Positions 42,919-51,326 of a stretch of 64,000 nt of DNA are shown one piece after another. Position numbers and translations under genes: made by a program. The stretch covers positions 1 through 64,000 of the forward strand of contig LJNK01000022.1 in the NCBI GenBank assembly GCA_001303025.1, given 5' to 3'. Position 1 is the stretch's first letter. Every line of letters begins with the position of its first letter. The notes beneath the pieces were generated by a model. It saw only the letters and a list, made by a program, of their open reading frames with translations. It was not told where the DNA came from and did not search any database. Source of the stretch: Deltaproteobacteria bacterium SG8_13. GTDB taxonomy: Bacteria > Desulfobacterota > Desulfobacteria > Desulfobacterales > SG8-13.

Positions 42919-43242
42919 ACCTCGACGGTTGCCAGCCCCCTGTTCCGATCAATGAGCACGCCCCCGGCTGCCGGTGCCCGCCGCTTGCAGCTCTGCAATG
43001 GTTGTATTTGACAAAGAAACGAGGATATGACATTACCGTTATCTGCAACAGCAGGCACTTCGGGCATATCGCGAGTCCGGGGAGATCCTATCCGAATGGT
43101 TCCACCGGCTGAAAGGCGAATCCCGTGTTTCAGCCGTTTCCAACCGACAGTTCGTCAATCAACGAACAAACGAACAATGCTTCATTGACAAACGATTCCT
43201 GAAAATCCAAACCAGCACCTTCAACGCAAAGGAGGGTTAGCC
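42919..43242. other. Intergenic region between the DsrE-like cluster and the ABC transporter operon
   Basis: 324 bases without a supported gene; the ORF 42912..43112 overlaps the TusB-like stop and has no ribosome site. The region holds the hairpin listed at 43106-43136 and short repeats of ACGAACA near 43160-43175. A TTGACA near 43188 has no matching -10. Confidence 0.5.
43106..43136 (+). terminator. Hairpin, probable terminator of the DsrE-like operon
   Basis: The perfect 9-base stem CGGCTGAAA / TTTCAGCCG with a 13-base loop is followed by TTTCC. The T tract is short, so it may pause rather than fully terminate. Confidence 0.45.
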
Positions 43243-44517
43243 ATGAGAGCAAACAAAGCGAGTTTCTGGTTGGTCCTGTTCACTGTCCTGATAATGACGC
43301 TGTCTGCCGGAACAGCACTGGCCGCCAAACCGATCATACTCGGCGCCCCGCTGTCCACGGCGTACCTGTATGGCTGGGATGCGGAAAGAGGTTTCACCCT
43401 GGCGGTCGAAGAAATCAACGCGGCCGGTGGGGTCAATGTGGGCGGCACCAAACGCTTGTTGAAGCTGGAGGTTATCGACACGCGGGACTTAGAGCCCGGG
43501 GTGCCCGTCAGCGATGCCCTTTTGGCCGTTGAAAAGCTGATCCTGGACAAAAAGGCCGATTTCATCGTGGGGGGACCGGTTCGCTCCGAAGCGGCCCTGG
43601 CGGCCATGCCGCTTTTGTCCAAGTACAAAAAAGTCTCCATCCTCTCCACCGGCGTGCTGACACCCAAATACCATGCCATGGTCGCCGAGCAGTACGACAA
43701 GTTCAAGTATTGCTTTCGTATCCACGGCGAGGCCAAAAACCTCGTGGGGGAGATGTTTGCCAACTTCACCGAACTGAAAGAAAAACACGGTTTCAACAAC
43801 CTGTTTATCATTGCCCAGGATGTGTCCCACGCCCGCGGGGCAGCCGCGGTGATGAAAAGTGTCGCCGAAAAGAAGGGCTGGAACGTCACCGGGGTGGAGA
43901 TCTATCCTACCGGGGCCACCGATTTTTCCATGGGTTTGCTCAAGGCCAAGGAGACCCAGACGGAAATCATCAACATCTGGATGGATATGCCGGAAAGCGC
44001 CATATTGCTTAAACAATGGTACGAAATGAAAATACCGGCACTTCCCTTCGGTTCCACCCTGGCGGCAGCCGAACAGCCGGGCTTCTGGAAAGCTACAGAC
44101 GGCAAGGGCGAATACACCCTATGCAACGTGGTCAACGCCGGCAACGCACCATCGGACGCCACCGAGTGGACCATGAAGTTTTACAACGCTTACACCAACA
44201 GGTGGAAGGTCGAACCCGAAGGGCTGGGCACCTCCAGCAGCTACATGGTCGTCTACGTGCTGCGGGATGCCATCGAACGCGCCGGCAGCCTCGATCCGGA
44301 CAAGATGGTGCAAGCCCTGGAGCAGACCGACATCATGGGCGTCTACGGAAGGCTTCGTTTCGACCCGAAAAGCCACCAGGTCATTCCGGCCCAGGACCCC
44401 AAAGAGGGAGCGGTGGGAAGTATTCTCCAGTGGCAGGCCGGCAAGCGGGTGGTGGTCTATCCGAAAAGCATCGCCAAGGGCAACATCGAACTGCCACCCT
44501 GGATGATGAAAAAATAG
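43243..44517 (+). CDS. Branched-chain-type ABC transporter substrate-binding protein
   Basis: The periplasmic binding component. The signal peptide is SFWLVLFTVLIMTLSAGTALAAK (cleavage about residue 27), then IILGAPLSTAYLYGWDAERGFTLAVEEINAAGGVNVGG, the classic LivJ/type I periplasmic-binding start. The fold continues with DKKADFIVGGPVRSEAALAAMPLL and a second lobe to residue 424. AAGGAGGG precedes the ATG. It leads a tight operon of two permeases, two ATPases and an acyl-CoA ligase. This suggests the ligand is a carboxylic or aromatic acid rather than an amino acid (inference). Confidence 0.88.
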   Translation: MRANKASFWLVLFTVLIMTLSAGTALAAKPIILGAPLSTAYLYGWDAERGFTLAVEEINAAGGVNVGGTKRLLKLEVIDTRDLEPGVPVSDALLAVEKLILDKKADFIVGGPVRSEAALAAMPLLSKYKKVSILSTGVLTPKYHAMVAEQYDKFKYCFRIHGEAKNLVGEMFANFTELKEKHGFNNLFIIAQDVSHARGAAAVMKSVAEKKGWNVTGVEIYPTGATDFSMGLLKAKETQTEIINIWMDMPESAILLKQWYEMKIPALPFGSTLAAAEQPGFWKATDGKGEYTLCNVVNAGNAPSDATEWTMKFYNAYTNRWKVEPEGLGTSSSYMVVYVLRDAIERAGSLDPDKMVQALEQTDIMGVYGRLRFDPKSHQVIPAQDPKEGAVGSILQWQAGKRVVVYPKSIAKGNIELPPWMMKK

Positions 44518-44521
44518 TCCC

Positions 44522-45388
44522 ATGCAAATCCTTATCTACGGTACGATCAACAGCATTTCGCTGGCGCTGTTTGCCATCGGATTTGCCATGGTCTACGGGG
44601 TCAGCCGCCTTCCCAATTTTGCCCACGGCGCACTGTACGTGCTCAGTGGTTTTATCACATGGAGCTTTCTCAATGCCGTGGGGATGAACTACCTGTTGAG
44701 CATCGTGCTTTCAATGCTGGCTACCGGCATCATCGGCGCGCTGATCTACCAGTTCGTGCTGATACGCGTCCGGGGCATGGAAATCTCGGAGATCATGGCC
44801 TCCTATGCACTGGGCCTGGCGATTCTGGAGGGACTGCGCTGGCGGGGGTTTCGGGGAATGACCTACACCCTGCCGTCCTTTATTGAAGGCAGCACAGAGA
44901 TTGCCGGCGTATCCGTGGATTACCAGCGTTTGCTGGTGGTGGGCATCGGCGCGGCCGTAGTCGCGCTGCTGTGGCTGTTCACTCACTATACGCGCATCGG
45001 TCTGGCGCTGCGCGGCATGGCCCAGGACGAACGCGCCGCCATGATGCTGGGAATCGACTCCGACCGGATGGCGGTCGTGGCCATGGGTTTCGGATCGATG
45101 CTGGCAGCGCTGGCCGCGGTGGTGCTGCTGCCGCTGGGCAACATCGTCGTGGAGGCCGGCTACAATGTGCTGATCCTGGCCATCGCGGTCTGCATCGTGG
45201 GAGGCCTGGGCAGTTGGGTCGGAGCGGTGCTGGCCGCCTTTCTCATCGGCTTCGCCCAGATCCTTACGGTGGTATACCTGGGGGCCCACTACCAGATGGT
45301 GGTGGCCCTGCTGGCCATCATATTAACGTTGATCCTCAAACCATCCGGGCTGTTCGGCCAGCAGAAAGAACTGGAAGAAAGGGTGTGA
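44522..45388 (+). CDS. Branched-chain-type ABC permease (LivH-like)
   Basis: A 288-residue inner-membrane permease with about eight helices: ISLALFAIGFAMVYGVSRLPNFAHGALYVLSGFITWSFL at the N-terminus carries the LivH NFAHGA motif, and LALRGMAQDERAAMMLGIDSDRMAVVAMGFGSMLAALAAVVL is the EAA-type loop. It starts 5 bases after the binding-protein gene and its stop overlaps the next gene start (GTGA at 45385). Confidence 0.9.
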   Translation: MQILIYGTINSISLALFAIGFAMVYGVSRLPNFAHGALYVLSGFITWSFLNAVGMNYLLSIVLSMLATGIIGALIYQFVLIRVRGMEISEIMASYALGLAILEGLRWRGFRGMTYTLPSFIEGSTEIAGVSVDYQRLLVVGIGAAVVALLWLFTHYTRIGLALRGMAQDERAAMMLGIDSDRMAVVAMGFGSMLAALAAVVLLPLGNIVVEAGYNVLILAIAVCIVGGLGSWVGAVLAAFLIGFAQILTVVYLGAHYQMVVALLAIILTLILKPSGLFGQQKELEERV

Positions 45389-45390
45389 CC

Positions 45391-46349
45391 GTGTCAAACG
45401 GACAGCGCCGCAAGGAACGCATCGATCGGGGCATCAAGGTCCGCACCGAAGGGATCTACGCACTGTCGTCGCTGCGCGAGTTGTCATATTTGAGCGTGCC
45501 GCGCCTGGTGCTGATCATCGGCATGCTAAGCCTGCCGTTTGCAATGCCCAGCATTTACTGGCAGCGGGTAATCACCATCACCTGCATCTATGCGCTGCTG
45601 GCGCTCAGCTTCGATTTTCTGGCCCATTACGTAGGCCTGGTCTGTCTGGGAGGTGCCTTTTTCGTCGGCACCGGCGGCTACCTGGCAGCCATCGCCAACA
45701 CCACCTTCGGGCCTTGCTGCTCATGCCCTGCCTGCCTCTCAGGGGGGTCTATTTTGCCATCGTCAGCCTCATGTACCCGTTGCTGCTGGCACGGGTGATA
45801 GAAGCCCTGGACATCCTCGGCGGGACAGACGGAATCATGGGCATCGACAGCTTCCCCAACCGCTGGGTGGAGCAGTACTTTCTGATCGGGATCCTGCTGC
45901 TGCTGACGTTCGGCGTTCGCAGGCTGGTCAACACCGACCTCGGCCTGGTCCTGCGGGGCGTCAAGGACAACGACCAGGCCATCCGTGCCTCGGGAATGAG
46001 TGTTACATTCTACAAATCCATTGCGGTGTTTATCGCCGCGGTGATCGGATGCCTGAGCGGCGCCTACCTGGTGCACATCTACATGTGGTCCGGAATCTCC
46101 CAGTTTGCCCTCGATTTTTCCATTCTGCCGATCGCCGCCACGGTGATCGGTGGCGGCGGAACGCTGGTGGGACCGGTGCTGGGCTGTCTGCTGCTGGTTC
46201 CCATATCGGAGCTGTTGAGAGACTTCGGAACGCTGCGCATTGTGTTCTATGCCCTCATACTGGTGGCATTTATTATTTTTCGCAGCGAAGGGTTGATGGT
46301 GTACGGACAGCGCAAATATCACCAGTTCGAAAGGTGGACCGAAGTATGA
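45391..46349 (+). pseudogene. Branched-chain-type ABC permease (LivM-like), internal deletion and frameshift
   Basis: The gene is split between two frames. Frame 1 (from GTG 45391 or 45385) gives GIYALSSLRELSYLSVPRLVL through FVGTGGYLAAIANTTFG. After about 45709 it degenerates (PCCSCPACLSGG). The frame starting near 45714 gives LLLMPCLPLRGVYFAIVSLMYPLLLARVIEALDILGGTDGIMGI and runs to 46349. Relative to typical LivM, the stretch joining the NTTFG helix to the LPCLPLRG segment is missing (roughly 15-20 codons), with a net change not divisible by three. Flanking genes are intact. It may be a genuine inactivating deletion, or a sequencing or assembly error. Confidence 0.85.
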
Positions 46350-47134
46350 GCGGCGAACCGATTATCCGGGTGCAGGAGGTCACCAAGGCCTTCGGCGGCA
46401 TCATCGCTTTGAGCAAAGTGAGTTTCGATGTCCACGAGGGCGAAATTCTGGGTATCATCGGACCGAACGGCTCCGGCAAGACAACGATCGTCAACTGCAT
46501 CACGGGTTTCATCAGGAAAACCTCCGGGCGCGTGTTCTACCGCGGCCGGGATATCTCCGACAAGCCACCCCACAAGATCGCCGACATGGGCATCACCCGA
46601 ACGTTTCAGATCATGCGTCCATATTACACTCTGCCGGCCTATAAAAACCTGGTGATCCCGTTGTTTTCTCCCCGCGCCAAACGCACCGGCGGGTGGCGCG
46701 GCGGAGGACGCCGGGGAGATCGCAACACCGTCGGAATCGACATCCTGGAAGAAATCGGATTTGAGCGGGATTCGTACGTTCCATACAAGACCGCCTCGAC
46801 TCTCCCCACCGGATACCTGAAACGACTGGAACTGGCCCGCTGCCTGGCGCTGCGGCCGGAGGTGGTCATCTGCGATGAAATCTTCTCCGGCCTCAGTATG
46901 AGTGAAATCGCCAGCATGGTGCCGTTGATCGAACGGTTGCAGATGGACGGGATCACCCTGATCATGATCGAGCACCGGCTCAGAGAGCTCTTCCGGGTGT
47001 CCAACCGGGTGATTGTGCTTAATTTCGGGGAAAAACTGATCGAAGGCAATCCGCAGGAGGTCATGGCCGACCCGAAAGTCAGAGAGGCCTATTTCGGGTC
47101 TCAGAAGGTCGAGGAGGTGATGAACCATGCTTGA
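46346..47134 (+). CDS. Branched-chain-type ABC transporter ATP-binding protein (LivG-like)
   Basis: A 262-residue ATPase: IIRVQEVTKAFGGIIALSKVSFDVHEGEILGIIGPNGSGKTTIVNCITG carries Walker A, TRTFQIMRPYYTLPAYKNLVIPL is the Q-loop region, and VVICDEIFSGLSMSE is the Walker B region (with an unusual Ile-Phe-Ser in place of Pro-Ala/Leu-Gly). The signature loop is replaced by TLPTGYLKRLELARCLAL, which lacks the usual LSGGQ sequence. ATG 46346 overlaps the livM-like stop (ATGA); the longer track ORF from 45653 is a fusion of shadow sequence. Confidence 0.88.
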   Translation: MSGEPIIRVQEVTKAFGGIIALSKVSFDVHEGEILGIIGPNGSGKTTIVNCITGFIRKTSGRVFYRGRDISDKPPHKIADMGITRTFQIMRPYYTLPAYKNLVIPLFSPRAKRTGGWRGGGRRGDRNTVGIDILEEIGFERDSYVPYKTASTLPTGYLKRLELARCLALRPEVVICDEIFSGLSMSEIASMVPLIERLQMDGITLIMIEHRLRELFRVSNRVIVLNFGEKLIEGNPQEVMADPKVREAYFGSQKVEEVMNHA

Positions 47135-47888
47135 GGCTTCCGACCTGATGGTGTTTTACGAAAACATGCTGGCCCTGAACAACATCAACATCAGATGTGC
47201 GCAGGGCCAGATCGTCGGCGTTTTCGGCGCCAACAGCGCCGGTAAGTCGACACTGATGTACACCCTGTCGGGTATCATGCGGGACATCCAAAAAAAGGAG
47301 CAGATGGCCGGCGGAGAGCGGATCACGATCCTGGGGGACGTGCTCTACCAGGGGGAGAACATCTCCCGGCTCAAGCCCAGCCAGCGGGCTCGCAAGGGCA
47401 TCGTGCTCTGCCCGGAACGGCGACGCATCTTCAGTGAAAGCAGCGTGCTGGAGAACCTGAAAATCGGCGGATACCTGGCATCGCCTGCCCAGGCGCGCAA
47501 AACCCTGCGGTATGTCTTCGATATCTTCCCGGCCCTGGAAAAGCTGAAAAAGCGGGTCGGTGGATTTTTGAGCGGCGGAGAACAGCAGATGCTGGCCATC
47601 GGTCGTGCCATCATGGCCCAGCCGAAACTGCTGCTGCTCGATGAACCGCTGATGGGATTGAGCCCGCTGATGCAGGCGATGTTGATGCGTGCAACCCGCG
47701 AAATCCGCGACCGGATGGACATTTCGATCATTGTCACCGAACAGTATGCCCGGCCGGTTTTCCCGATCGTGGACTACGCCTTTATCCTTGAAAACGGAGC
47801 GGCAGTGATGGAGGGAACCCGCGAAGAACTGATGGACAATCCGGATGTCCGCTCCGCATACTTCGGCGTCGAGGAGTCACACGCGTAA
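47127..47888 (+). CDS. Branched-chain-type ABC transporter ATP-binding protein (LivF-like)
   Basis: A 253-residue ATPase with VFGANSAGKSTLMYTLSGI (Walker A), KGIVLCPERRRIFSESSVLENLKIGGY (the LivF PERRRIF region), FLSGGEQQMLAIGRAIMAQPKLLLLDEPLMGLSP (signature and Walker B). It overlaps the LivG-like gene by 8 bases and ends in a TAATG junction with the acyl-CoA ligase. With its intact LSGGE signature it complements the degenerate signature of its partner. Confidence 0.92.
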   Translation: MLEASDLMVFYENMLALNNINIRCAQGQIVGVFGANSAGKSTLMYTLSGIMRDIQKKEQMAGGERITILGDVLYQGENISRLKPSQRARKGIVLCPERRRIFSESSVLENLKIGGYLASPAQARKTLRYVFDIFPALEKLKKRVGGFLSGGEQQMLAIGRAIMAQPKLLLLDEPLMGLSPLMQAMLMRATREIRDRMDISIIVTEQYARPVFPIVDYAFILENGAAVMEGTREELMDNPDVRSAYFGVEESHA

Positions 47889-49540
47889 TGGGCGCAGACG
47901 GCAACAACCAGACAGGGGAATTGACCTTCACCCGCTTTGACCGGATGTGCGAAACCTTCCCGGATCGCACAGCCGTGGTGTACCTCGGCGAGCGCTTCTC
48001 CTACCGTCGGCTGCGCGATCTCAGTGAGCGCTTCGCAGGGGCACTGGCGTCCCTGGGCTTGCAAAAGGGCGACCGGGTGATGATTTACATTCCCAACTGC
48101 ATTCAGTGGGTCATCGCCTTTCTCGGTATCCAGAAACTGGGGGCCGTAATCGTACCGGTTGCCCCCATCTACACCTCGCATGAACTGGAATACCTGATCC
48201 GCGATTGCGGTGCACAGACCATCATCTGCATGGATACCAACTTCGGTTACGTCAAAGAGGTCATGGAAAGCACCGGGCTGCGGAAGGTGATTGTCACGAA
48301 CCTGGTGGATCTGCTGCCGCTTTGGAAGCGCTGGTTGGGCGTGCTGTTCGACAAGATTCCAACGGGAAAGGTTGACCGCGATCGGCAGATTCATCGTTTC
48401 AAAACGCTTCTGAATCACCCGCCGCTGACAAAACCGGTGGAGATCGATCCCATGGAGGACCTGTCTTACATGCTCTATACCGGTGGAACCACCGGATTCC
48501 CCAAAGGGGTGCCCGGCAACCATTCGGGCATGACATCCTATGTAAATGACGTCACCGACGACGTTGCCGGAAAGCACGTCCTGGAAGGCGAGGATGTGTA
48601 CATCGCCGTCAATCCGCTGTTTCACATCATGGCCCTGGGCCTGTTCATGTCGATCGGTTTGAACAAGGGCAACATGACAATACTGATGCCCACACCCCAG
48701 GTGGATGCCATTTTAGACAGCATCGAGCGATATGGTGTCCGGTGGTTGCTGGGAGTACCGGCCTTGTACCGGATGATCCTCGACAATGATCGCCTCGATC
48801 GTTACCGTCTCAACTCCCTGACGTATTGCTTCTGCGGTGGAGACGTGCTGCCGGCGGAAATATACAATCGCTGGGAGAAGCATTTCGGTATTCCCATTTA
48901 CCAGGTCTACGGCTCCACAGAAGTCGGACACGTCTGCTACAGTCGCATCGACAAACAGCCCAAACCCGGCACCATCGGCCTGCCGCTGGGAAGCCGTGAA
49001 TGCGTAATCGTGGATCCGGCCACTCTCGATCCGGTGGGGCCGGGGGAAAGCGGTGAACTGCTGGTTTCCTCACCGTACACCGTAAAGGGGTACTGGAACA
49101 AGCCGGAGGAGACAGCCAGGACCTGCGTGGAGATCGACGGCAAGGTGTATTGCCGCATGGGCGACTACGTTCGCAAAGATGAAGACGGCGAACTCTACTA
49201 TGTGGAGCGCAGCGCAGATTTGATCAAGCACAAGGGGTTTCGGGTCTCAGCCTCTGAGGTCGAGGCCGTTCTGCAGGACCATCCGACCGTCATCGGTGCG
49301 TGCGTGGTGGGCATCCCCGACGAGCGGGTGGGGGAACGGATCAAAGCCATCGTGGTACTAAAAGAAGACGCCCGGGGCGTGGGGGGAGCGGATCTGATCC
49401 GGTGGTGCAGTCAACACCTGGCTGCCTACAAGGTCCCCAGTTATATCGAGTTTAGAGACATGCTGCCCAAGTCGAAGGTCGGCAAGTTGCTGCGCCGTGA
49501 AATCCGCGATGAAGAACGCCGGCGGATCGCAAAAGAGTAA
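47888..49540 (+). CDS. AMP-forming acyl-CoA synthetase
   Basis: A 550-residue ANL-family ligase that activates a carboxylic acid with ATP and CoA. P-loop: MLYTGGTTGFPKGVPGNHSGM (about residue 194). Later come VYGSTEVGHVCYSRID (adenine-binding A5), VYCRMGDYVRKDEDGELYYVERSADLIKHKGFRVSASEVEAVL (A7-A8) and the catalytic Lys near the end (MLPKSKVGKLLRRE). Its ATG overlaps the livF-like stop by one base, so it is translated with the transporter and probably traps the imported acid as its CoA ester. The substrate chain is not determinable from sequence. Confidence 0.9.
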   Translation: MGADGNNQTGELTFTRFDRMCETFPDRTAVVYLGERFSYRRLRDLSERFAGALASLGLQKGDRVMIYIPNCIQWVIAFLGIQKLGAVIVPVAPIYTSHELEYLIRDCGAQTIICMDTNFGYVKEVMESTGLRKVIVTNLVDLLPLWKRWLGVLFDKIPTGKVDRDRQIHRFKTLLNHPPLTKPVEIDPMEDLSYMLYTGGTTGFPKGVPGNHSGMTSYVNDVTDDVAGKHVLEGEDVYIAVNPLFHIMALGLFMSIGLNKGNMTILMPTPQVDAILDSIERYGVRWLLGVPALYRMILDNDRLDRYRLNSLTYCFCGGDVLPAEIYNRWEKHFGIPIYQVYGSTEVGHVCYSRIDKQPKPGTIGLPLGSRECVIVDPATLDPVGPGESGELLVSSPYTVKGYWNKPEETARTCVEIDGKVYCRMGDYVRKDEDGELYYVERSADLIKHKGFRVSASEVEAVLQDHPTVIGACVVGIPDERVGERIKAIVVLKEDARGVGGADLIRWCSQHLAAYKVPSYIEFRDMLPKSKVGKLLRREIRDEERRRIAKE

Positions 49541-49623
49541 CTCCGGCGGTCAAATTCGATCCGGCCGGCATTCCGGGGGCGGGTGGTCGGCTTCAGGGGC
49601 CTTGTAGGATCGTGCCGCCCTCG

Positions 49624-50202
49624 TTAATCGGAAGATGAGTAGCGGCCCTGGTGCATCCGGGGTGCTTTGCGGGGCGGCGGCTCCGATTGCTGGGCCGGCT
49701 GGCCGATCGGCACGATGGCCACGACTTCTTTTTCCACCGGCACGCCGAGGACGGCGCGGACTGCTTCCGGGTCGAAAAAGGTAAACCAGAGCGAACCGAG
49801 GCCCAGATCCGCTGCAGCCAGCATCATGTTCTGAACGCACGCGCAGGCTGCCTGCATGGCACCGAGGGTCTGCCCGAAGAATCCTCCCAGCCCTCCTTTG
49901 CGGGGGTTGCATATCACCACGATCAAAACCGGTGCCTGCTCCAGAAAGTCCATGCCGTATTTTTTTGCCCAGCCGGGACCGCCGCCGTCGATCACCTGCT
50001 GGCGGGCCTGTTCACCGACTTGCCGGATGCGCGTTTTCATCTCGGGATCGGCAACGACGACAAACTCCCAGGGTTGCAGATTCATCGGGCTCGGGGCCCA
50101 TTGGCCGGCTTCTAAGATCTTTTCAATCTGCTCCTCGGACACGGCAGTCGGTTCGAATGAACGACAGCTGCGGCGAGATCTGACCAGTTCTTTGAATTCC
50201 AT
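49624..50202 (-). CDS. Nitroreductase-family FMN protein
   Basis: A 192-residue FMN-binding oxidoreductase. The N-terminus EFKELVRSRRSCRSFEPTAVSEEQIEKILEAGQWAPSPMNLQPWEFVVV is the family signature (RRSxRxF, then AP-S-N-QPW). DLGLGSLWFTFFDPEAVRAVLGVP is the second FMN-contact region. ATG 50202 is preferred over the track start at 50310 because AAGGGAG lies upstream and conservation begins there. The C-terminal QSEPPPRKAPRMHQGRYSSSD is short and basic. The electron acceptor is unknown. It is divergent from the hotdog gene. Confidence 0.88.
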   Translation of the reverse strand: MEFKELVRSRRSCRSFEPTAVSEEQIEKILEAGQWAPSPMNLQPWEFVVVADPEMKTRIRQVGEQARQQVIDGGGPGWAKKYGMDFLEQAPVLIVVICNPRKGGLGGFFGQTLGAMQAACACVQNMMLAAADLGLGSLWFTFFDPEAVRAVLGVPVEKEVVAIVPIGQPAQQSEPPPRKAPRMHQGRYSSSD

Positions 50203-50495
50203 AGTAGCTCCCTTCCGTTCATCGGGTGTCGGATGAAAATCCGTTTTTGTTTGGCACCCTTGCCCGGTTTTGTCAAGAACTGTTCCAGACAGCCTTTCCG
50301 GGTGGCGCACACCGGATGTCGAACTTGCAAAAAACAGATCCGGTCCTACTGTATGCGGTATAGCCCGCCAGTCCCGGGATCCGCGGCAGGTTTTTCCGCA
50401 CAGCGTCTGTGGGTGGATACAGCAGGAACGATCGTGGAAGTGCTGCGATCAATGCGTCTGTGCAGCGGAAATTCAAACCGGTGTATCGGGATGAT

Positions 50496-51215
50496 ATGAC
50501 AACTCAGGTAATCATCGACCGTCGATTCTGCGGACCGCCGAATTCAGGCAACGGGGGGTATGTTTGCGGTCTGGTGGGCGGACTTCTGGCGTCGGAAGCC
50601 GAAGTGACCCTTCGTCGGCCGCCACCCCTGGACACAGCGTTGGATGCGGAAATTATCGACAACAACCGCGTCCGCCTGCTCGACCGATCCGACCTGGTGG
50701 CAGAGGGCCGCTGTGACCCTGTCGAATTCGACATCCCCTTCTGCCCGTCATTCGAGCAAGCCCGGTTGGCCTCCGAAAGCTACAGCGGATACGATCGGCA
50801 TTTCTACCCGACCTGTTTCGTTTGCGGCCCCGCCCGCACACCGGGAGACGGATTGCGGGTCTTTGCCGGGCCGATGCCGAAAAGAAAGGCTGTTGCTGCA
50901 CCCTGGATTCCGGATCCATCCCTGGCCGACAGAACCGGCAGGGTAAAGGCCGAGTTTCTATGGGCTGTTCTCGATTGCCCGGGTTATTTTGCAGTCAATA
51001 CAGATCGCCACCGGCACATGCTGCTGGGGCAGATGGCAGCGGCAGTCCATCACCGGCCCCGACCCGCAGAGCGTTGCGTGGTGGCAGCCTGGCAAAGCGG
51101 CTCGCAGGGACGTAAGCATTTTGCCTCATCCGCCCTGTTTTCCGAAACCGGACGCCTGTTGGGCAAGGCCAGGACCACATGGATAGCGCTCGAGCCGCCG
51201 GACGCAACCTTTTGA
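50496..51215 (+). CDS. Hotdog-fold protein (acyl-CoA thioesterase-like)
   Basis: A 239-residue protein. RRFCGPPNSGNGGYVCGLVGGLLAS begins a first hotdog-like half, with YPTCFVCGPARTPGDGLRVFAGPMP (about residue 105) as the most conserved stretch; the CxxCG pair and the GDGLR element recur in uncharacterised hotdog proteins. A second half (KAEFLWAVLDCPGYFAV, CVVAAWQSGSQGRKHFASSALFSETGRLLGKARTTWIAL) resembles a double hotdog arrangement. ATG 50496 is used because it starts the conserved region. A thioesterase or dehydratase role is inferred from fold only. Confidence 0.65.
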   Translation: MTTQVIIDRRFCGPPNSGNGGYVCGLVGGLLASEAEVTLRRPPPLDTALDAEIIDNNRVRLLDRSDLVAEGRCDPVEFDIPFCPSFEQARLASESYSGYDRHFYPTCFVCGPARTPGDGLRVFAGPMPKRKAVAAPWIPDPSLADRTGRVKAEFLWAVLDCPGYFAVNTDRHRHMLLGQMAAAVHHRPRPAERCVVAAWQSGSQGRKHFASSALFSETGRLLGKARTTWIALEPPDATF

Positions 51216-51326
51216 GTCGGCGGCCCGCCAGGCGAATGTCAATAGCACGTATCGCAGACTGTCACGGGCAGGCGCCTGGCGGCTTTCATCCGGAACCGAC
51301 TATCCCAATTATAGGAGAAGTTTACC

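Noticed and set aside
45653-46345. N-terminal extension of the LivG-like ORF
   Set aside because: The extension is out-of-frame reading of the LivM-like permease; the ATPase itself begins at 46346 with MSGEPIIRVQEV.
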